Below are positions 57,996 through 64,000 of a stretch of 64,000 bases of DNA, piece after piece. Under the pieces are notes generated by a model that saw nothing but the letters and a program-made list of their open reading frames with translations, searched no databases and was not told the origin of the DNA. Positions within the stretch are counted from its first letter, which is position 1; every line of letters begins with the position of its first letter. This stretch comes from Gordius sp. MW1 (taxonomy: Eukaryota > Nematomorpha > Gordioida > Gordea > Gordiidae). The stretch covers positions 15,894,221 to 15,958,220 of the forward strand of contig OZ038527.1 of NCBI GenBank assembly GCA_964036665.1, read 5' to 3'. Both the position numbers and the translations under genes were made by a program.

Positions 57996-60749
57996 TAGAG
58001 GTGTGCAGGGATCAAATTTTTTTGATCCGATCCGAGGGGGTTTTGAAAAATTTTATATCCCATCCGATCCGATCTGAGTTTTTTAAAATCTAAATCCGAT
58101 CCGGAATTTTTAAATTAAAATTTTACGAACAGAACTTTTTATTGATGATTAAATTCAAAATACATAAAAATAAGGTATAGCAATTTTAATAGACCTGAAA
58201 TAAATATAAAATTTTATTTGACTAATTCCATATTATCATATAAAAATAGTAAAGAATCTAAATTTTCTGGTTTAATTCGCGTTCTTCTTTCTTCTAATGT
58301 TCTTCCAGCCACTGAAAAATTTCTTTCCGAAGTGGTAGAGGTAGCAGGTATAGCTAAAACTTTATTTGCCAGCTTATAAAGCCTTGGCAGGACTGTTTGA
58401 TATGACCCACCATTTCAGCAAATCTTTTTTGAATCATATTTGTAATCTTCTCATTTTAACGAAAGGTGAATTGAGGTTTCATCAGGGACTTTATCTTCTT
58501 CGTGCTCATCTTCCCATTGATTGACTATTTTAAAATATAAATTAAATAATTTATTTTATGTAAAAAAATATATATATATTTAAATGTATGTTAATTACTT
58601 TTTTGACTATCACTACTACTTGCCGCATAATTTTCAATCTCAGTTGCAGAATCTACCAAAAAATCCTTAGCTAGGGTGGATCTTATTTCATTAATTACGC
58701 CTACTCGCTTATTTGGGGGGAGCATCCTAAGTTGGCGATAATTTGGGCACAAAAATGTGGCAATTTTATGTTGTTGAGTGATTAGAAATTTTGACTTGAG
58801 GGTGGTACAAATATCTTTTTTAATATCATTAATTTCGTGATGTTCTTCAAAATCATCAGTTTGCTCGTGGTCTGATTGTGAAAGATCACCGAGTAATTGG
58901 TAATATTGAATCAATATATTGTAAAAGGTTGGGTGTTGATCAGCTTCCAGAACTAAAGAAGCCGTTTTAAACGGCCGGAGTACTTCTATTAGTTTGGTCA
59001 GCAAATTTTTATCAATCACATCTACTGGCATATCTCTGGAAGTTAGATATGTGGTCAGTTCCTTATACTCCTTCAATATGCTCTCAAACATGTCGTGTCT
59101 GGAGTTCCATCTTGTTTCTATTGCTTGATGCAATGTATGCTTTAAATATTTATTTTTGCCACTTTGCTTCATATATGTCGTTGGCTTTTTGCATGCTTCT
59201 ATCAAGTCATTAACCTGAGGGTAATGGAATGTAAAATCATTTTTATTGAATACGTTTCGTAGTACTGTTATCAGTAAATGGGACGTGCAATTCATTCGCT
59301 TATGATTTTGCAATGCTTTGACCTTGTTAGAGCCCTGATCGGTAACGTAAGTTATCAATCTCATGTATTCTGTAGGGATGTGAAGTTTTTGAAAATTTAC
59401 AGATATTTTTCTTACAAAATTTTCCCCTGTTTTTTTTCAACATCTATTTTTGAAGCGAAAAGAATATGCTAATGTAGGATTCCGAGGATATATAATGTAA
59501 AGAAAATGTTAAGTAGTTTATTTTGACAAAGTCATCTGTCGAGAGGTCGAGAGTGGCTGAACATGATTTTGATTTTAAATGGGGGAGTAACTTTAATATT
59601 AATGCTTCTCTACTTACATCTGCAAGTTTTGCTGTATTCTTACTTAGGGTAGTCCTATCTGAAAGTAATTCATCAACGTTTATATGACCATGAATGGCAC
59701 CAATATTTAGAGCTTCTTGGAGCATTGCTCTAAATCCTTCCCTGTTAACGATTGAAAACGGTCGAATATCTTTTGAAATAAAATAAATTAGATGCTTTTC
59801 AATTTTTAATTTTGTGATTTCAGAGAGAGGTTTGGTAACAAATTTGTCAACTGAAGTTTTTGGAATACATTTATGATGCAAAAGATGGGAACTACCTCGA
59901 ATGGAATTATATGTGTAGATATGATGGCATTCCTTGCAGATAACATAACCGGTGTTTGTATCATTTTCATTTAGAAGGTCAAAGTAACTCCAAATTTGAC
60001 TTTTTCCGTCTTATTTTTTAACTTGTTGAAGCATATTTCTTTTAGATTTTTTTATTATTTCTTCCATGACGGTTTTCAATATGATAAACAATATTGTTGT
60101 AATTGCTAGCTGTTACGAATCCCAATGATTATTTTTAACACCCCCCCCCCCCCCCCCCATTATTTTTTCCCCTCAAGTCAGCATGACTCACACCATCTCG
60201 TCAACGACAATACCCCTGCACCATGGAGATTGCTTCTAAGAAGGCAAGCTACATCATTCATAATTACCCGGAATCAAGAGGGAAAGGAGCTACGCGTGTG
60301 CGGAAAGTGGAAATTGTGATCGATGATTTTCGGAGTTGACTTGAGTTAAGATAGAAAGAGATGCGTGTGCTAAAAAAGAAACAAGAGATGCTGATTTATC
60401 ATTGACACTAGCTCCTTTCTCGCCAAACAAGAAAGTCTAGCTAGGGAAAAACGCTAGGGAAATACTGATAAATATATCAGGGTAAGTAAGGTGAGAGGTG
60501 GTATTGGGCATCAAAAATGGTAAAGTAAAAAAAGAATGCAAAGATAATTATGAAAAGGTATACTAAAAATTATTAATTTAATTAATTGGAACTTATTATT
60601 GTTTATTTTAAATTTGAAAATCCGATCCGATCCGACAAAAATAAAATGTTGATCCGATCCGACTTCCCAAAATTAAAATGTTGATCCGATCCGATCCGAG
60701 TTCGGACTGGGATCGGATGTCGGATCGGATTGATCCGTGCACACCTCGA
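57996..60749 (-). mobile_element. hAT transposon, near-full-length, GATCCG arrays
   Basis: The 2754-bp element starts TAGAGGTGTGCAGGGATC and ends GATCCGTGCACACCTCGA (last bases mutated from CTCTA). It is flanked by an exact 8-bp duplication ATATATGC (57988-57995 and 60750-60757), which interrupts the LINE RT frame. Arrays of GATCCG lie inside both ends (58020-58100 and 60620-60735). It contains the transposase gene (- strand) absent from the 1103-bp sister copy at 20367-21469. Ends and arrays are shared between both copies. Confidence 0.93.
58214..60012 (-). pseudogene. hAT transposase with BED finger and C-terminal dimerisation domain, decayed
   Basis: On the - strand: BED-type zinc finger (WSYFDLLNEND, CKEC, HLLHHKC, 60007-59870), KIEKHLIYFISKDIRPFSIV (about 59800), LDLSTDDFVKINYLTFSLHY (about 59550, start of the RNaseH-like core), frameshifts at about 59470-59400, then LITYVTDQGSNKVKAL and KHTLHQAIETRWNSRHDM. 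A short intron (about 58588-58532) precedes the hAT C-terminal domain: LYKLANKVLAIPATST, SERNFSVAGRTLEERRTRIK, ENLDSLLFLYDNMEL. An extra frameshift lies near 58455. The family reaction is cut-and-paste with 8-bp duplications, which agrees with the flanks. Indels make this copy inactive as read; otherwise the domain set is complete. Confidence 0.88.
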
Positions 60750-61400
60750 ATATATGCGTCAGGGATATTTTGTTTTCTCAAGGACCACCATATTAAATCG
60801 CGAGGGACCGTGTCATAAGCTTTCTCCAAATCGATAAAGACCATATGTAGGTCTCTTCTCTTTTTACCATATTAATCCATCATTTCTCTTAGTGCGAAGA
60901 TTGGGTCAATTGTGGAATTGCCACGCACAAATCCGAATTGTTTAGCCTATGTTTCAACCTCGATTTTCAGCCTTGCTACTAGGATCCTTTTAATAAGCTT
61001 CAAGGAGTAGCAAGTTAGCTTGATATTTTTGTAATTGCCACAGTCTTGTGGGTTTCCTTTGCCTTTCAATAGGGGTATAATCATGCTTGCTCTCCATTGA
61101 TTAGGAATTGGCTCTTCTAAGAATATCTTGTTAAAGAAGTTGTCATGGTCGTGACTCCTTCTTCATGGCATCCAAGCAAAGTTTCATAGGTATTCCATCT
61201 GGGCCATTAGCTTTTCCTTTTTGCATCTTGTTCATTTGTGTCCTAACTTCATCCTACTGAAAGAGTTCGACAAGATTTATGTTGGCTCAATGTCGGGAAG
61301 GGCATCTTTGTCATTTGCAATATACATAAATTCTTTTAAAAATGCTTCCCACCTTTCAATCACTTTACGGTTTGAATAAGGTTAAACCCTTCTCGTTTTT

Positions 61401-61680
61401 GACTATATTAAGGACTCCGGCATTGCGACTTTTCTTCTCCCTTATCTTGGATTTTATATAAGCATGTCGCCCCCTTTATGGTCCAGTTTATACCATCTCG
61501 GTGTACGCGGCATTCTTCGCTAATGCAACGAATCGCTGCTTTGACTATATTAAGGACTCCGACATTGCGACTTTTCTTTTCCCTTAACTTGGATTTTTAC
61601 ATAAGCCTGTCGCCCCCTTTATGGTCCAGTACCATCAAGGTGTACGCGGCATTCTTCGCTTAGGCAACGGCTCGCGACTT
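61401..61680. repeat. 142-bp tandem duplication inside the LINE relic
   Basis: GACTATATTAAGGACTCCG at 61401 recurs at 61543, followed in both by CATTGCGACTTTTCTT, GTCGCCCCCTTTATGGTCCA and GTGTACGCGGCATTCTTCGC. The two units differ by several substitutions and small indels. The duplication further disrupts the LINE frame upstream of its RT. Confidence 0.85.
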
Positions 61681-61930
61681 TCTTTGCCTCGCTATACTCC
61701 TGCTAATCTTCTGACTTTTTTTGATTTATGCCACCGTCTATTTTATTGATTCGACAAAATCTCTAACCTATTGATCCCACCACCATATTTCCCTATCATT
61801 CATAATTTTGCCTACTTTAGTCTGTCCTAGAATCCTAATCGCTTTATAGTTAGCGTCTCACAATCGTCGTCTAAGAATCTTTGCAACCTCCTTGCACCCA
61901 AAAGTGAGGAGGCATTTCGATGATATTTAT

Positions 61931-62990
61931 TGTTCGTCGAGGGAATCAATTAATAATATATATATATATAAACTATACAAATAAATTGCCCTAAATTATA
62001 CCCACAACATCATTATATAAATGATTTATAGACGGCGGAAGCATATAAAGGATGCAATTTAACGCCCAGGACCTCTTCCTTAAATCTCTACAGGATGTTA
62101 CCTCACCCCGGTCAGTTTATATTAACTATTGCCAAATTTATCTAGTACAATGTAAATTATATTAGAAATATTTACAATTTTGGCATAAATGAGCCTTTCG
62201 CTAGATTTCCCCCCCCCCTTTGCGTCGCACAATACTTTATGATTTAGGTGCGCCTGTTGCAAAATTTCCCCCCCCCCTGTGCATCGTACGATATTTCATG
62301 ATTTATGTAACGTGTTTTATTAAGGCGTTTCTAGCTGGATATCACGATGAATGTTGAATTTATATATACATTATATATCGTATTACACAAAAATAAAATA
62401 GTGATTTTTCGCCTGGAATTCTTGTTAAATTTGATGAAGTAACTTATGTAAGTTACACATCAAAAATCATGGAATATTTACAATATGTCCGGACAGATTA
62501 TATTCAAATAAATATTAATTAAAACTACCTTATTTAAAAAAGATAAGCTATTAAATTTTAATGTGTCGAACGAAACAGATACCAAAGTTTGTATCATTCT
62601 TTTGGGTTTTTTAAGTGATATTTCGAAAAACTATTTCTATCTAAACTTTTGTTTCTTAATATTAGTCTTAAGTTTAAAGTAATATATAGCTAAAGTTACC
62701 GAACCAAATGATTTATTATTTTAGACGTTTTAATTTAAAAAACAAATCATTTAAATTTAATTGGTCTACATCTCATAAAAAAATTTATTGATAATTTTTT
62801 CTTCAGCTAAGGTAAAAATACATATTTTGTGAAGATGAATGAAATAAATAAAAGTTAGGTATTATAAATATTTGAAAAACGTTCCTAAATTGCTATTGAT
62901 ATATTTACAAATAGTAATCCTATTTTCTTTCCTATAAAAAATGATTCGCGATTATCATAGGATAGAAAAGAAGTTTGTTTCCCTATTTAT
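61931..62990. other. AT-rich stretch with one short tandem duplication
   Basis: At 62200-62320 two units of about 66 bp each contain a run of 9-10 C followed by TGCGTCGCACAATA or TGCATCGTACGATA and TTTATGATTTA or TTCATGATTTA. The rest shows no gene. Confidence 0.5.
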
Positions 62991-62999
62991 TTAATTATG

Positions 63000-64000
63000 T
63001 TCAAGGCTTTGGGCCAAAGGTTGTGAGAGTGATTGTCGCAATGGGACAGAAAATTCTAGTATTGTCAAGTTGCGAATATTTAGATTTATCAGTGCCTCGG
63101 CTGAAGGGAGAGGACGTCTATGATGTTTAGATGGGGCAAATATATCGGTATATGTATAGTCAGTCCCAAGCTAAACAGAGTCAATTCAAGCAGCTAGGGT
63201 TCACCATCGGGTCTTTTGTTATCTTCCCAGAGGCCTGTGGGTTTGAGTATGGAAGGAAAAAGGAAAACCAGTTTAATGCATAAGTTTGTTATCCGCGGCA
63301 TGGCAAAGATACCAGGCTTTGTTACGATTGCAGTGAAGGCCATGATGGCCATTAGATTTCACAGATTTATTGCAAAATGAACAAGTGTGTTCAGCAACTA
63401 TATTGCACCCTAGTCTTAGGCCTAATGAGATGCGGAATTCGTTGTTTGATGAGAGTAAACCAAGAATACAATTTGGAAAAGCTTCGAGTCATTCATCCGA
63501 GCCTGAAGCTAAGCTCCTAAGCGCTAAAAGTTCCTTTGCCAAAGCGCCATTACTGAAGAGGCACTCGGACAGGGGGCCATTCCAACACTTTTGAGTGTTT
63601 ATTTCAGGGAATAGAGGAGGACGCTAAAGAAGTTATTCCATTGTTGGAAGGCAACGTCTAGTAGATTGCCAGGCTTTAAGGTTAATGATAAGATGCGGCC
63701 TTTATTGGACAGACGGTTTGAAAAAAATGCTGAAAGGGAAACAGAGTCTATTGAGCCTAGGCCCATCAGTTTTGTTGGAAGGCAAGCTTGTTGCCAGTGT
63801 GTGGAGTCTAAGATGAGATTGGTTTTTTTTCGGTAAAAGACCTAAGCTCAGCATCAAACTTGGTCAAGGCTTGGCGGTGTAAAAACACTTACGATAACAG
63901 AAATCTATGCATTAATTTAGGTATTGATAGCAATTTTTTACAAGAAAACACGAAGGTGTTTGAAGAGACTTTTCATGTCTGATAGTCTACGACTAGCTTC
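63000..64000 (+). other. Retroelement-like coding relic, runs off the window
   Basis: GC rises and broken + strand frames appear. Around 63320-63360 a stretch reads CYDCSEGHDGH, part of a zinc-knuckle or Cys/His cluster, followed by a stop. In a neighbouring frame MQNEQVCSATILHPSLRPNE continues to AKAPLLKRHSDRGPFQHF (63370-63594), with Ser/Lys-rich text. A nucleocapsid-like part of a decayed retroelement would fit, but no diagnostic motif beyond the partial cluster was found. Confidence 0.3.

Larger units (their letters stand above)
57060..61930 (-). pseudogene. RTE-like LINE reverse transcriptase, interrupted by a hAT
   Basis: Coding blocks on the - strand from high to low coordinates: EIWWWDQ (about 61780), GKANGPDGIPMKLCLDA (about 61210), QWRASMIIPLLKGKGNPQDC and GNYKNIKLTCYSLKLIKRIL (61110-60960), VFIDLEKAYDTVPRDLIWWS (60844-60780, RT motif with the first catalytic Asp). 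Then comes the hAT insertion 57996-60749, after which NIYEASNSCVRTTVGDSKPF and LYQGSALGPFLF (about 57960-57860), GYGLKVNDRKTVYMEM (57730), FLYLGSMLHQEGDCATEVNA and KAYKSIVRPVLL. The order matches RTE-type non-LTR elements; the usual YADD box is not readable. Many frameshifts and stops. The upstream endonuclease is not visible. Confidence 0.8.

Overview
This is a very AT-rich (visually about 70% A+T), repeat-dense piece of an invertebrate metazoan nuclear genome. Spliceosomal genes with GT-AG introns, an ACE-family metallopeptidase gene, a cecropia-type mariner, several hAT families and RTE-like retroelements point to an animal. An arthropod fits well, but the sequence alone does not settle the phylum. 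There are no bacterial operons, rRNA genes or CRISPR arrays.

Three host genes could be rebuilt exon by exon. (1) PRPF31 (Prp31, U4/U6 di-snRNP protein), + strand, 12294-18720, 11 exons, 517 aa, complete and in frame. (2) An angiotensin-converting-enzyme-like M2 peptidase, + strand, 33591-36929, 7 exons. It has an intact HELGH zinc site, one apparent frameshift, and a replaced transition-state histidine. (3) RPL38, - strand, 53156-53670, 4 exons, 70 aa, with the poly(A) signal overlapping the stop codon. A broken exon of S-adenosylhomocysteine hydrolase lies at 7021-7111 (-). A possible last exon of an unidentified gene lies at 52607-52735 (+). The first introns of PRPF31 and RPL38 are only 37 and 36 nt.

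Almost everything else is mobile or repetitive DNA. 1-2060: nested inverted repeats and LTR ends with tRNA-primer-like sites. 2741-5383: a hAT element (perfect 8-bp target duplication) hosting a tandem-array element. 7308-12172: tandem non-autonomous LTR-like units on the - strand. 19620-21600: a non-LTR retrotransposon relic split by a deleted hAT copy. 21606-27660: more 120-127-bp tandem-array elements. 28766-30030: broken mariner. 30837-31824, 39051-39874, 51082-51916 and 57996-60749: further hAT-type elements. 41640-43020: second copy of the relic non-LTR element, with a YMDD box and a CCHC plus RPD...D module. 44945-46470: dispersed repeat. 46493-49833: a 3.34-kb, nearly fully self-complementary hAT-type foldback. 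54408-56869: an LTR pair with internal sequence. 57060-61930: an RTE-like LINE split by a hAT with a decayed transposase gene.

The strongest structural themes are these. First, several unrelated hAT families share one architecture: inverted arrays of a family-specific short motif (GATCCG, GAGAC, GGGTTCG, GGTATCGGC) just inside the TIRs. Second, the giant foldback consists of about 120-bp units, each with its own CACCTGTT/AACAGGTG stem. Third, one primer-site-like 11-mer (TGGTGTCAGAA) recurs six times at LTR-like borders.
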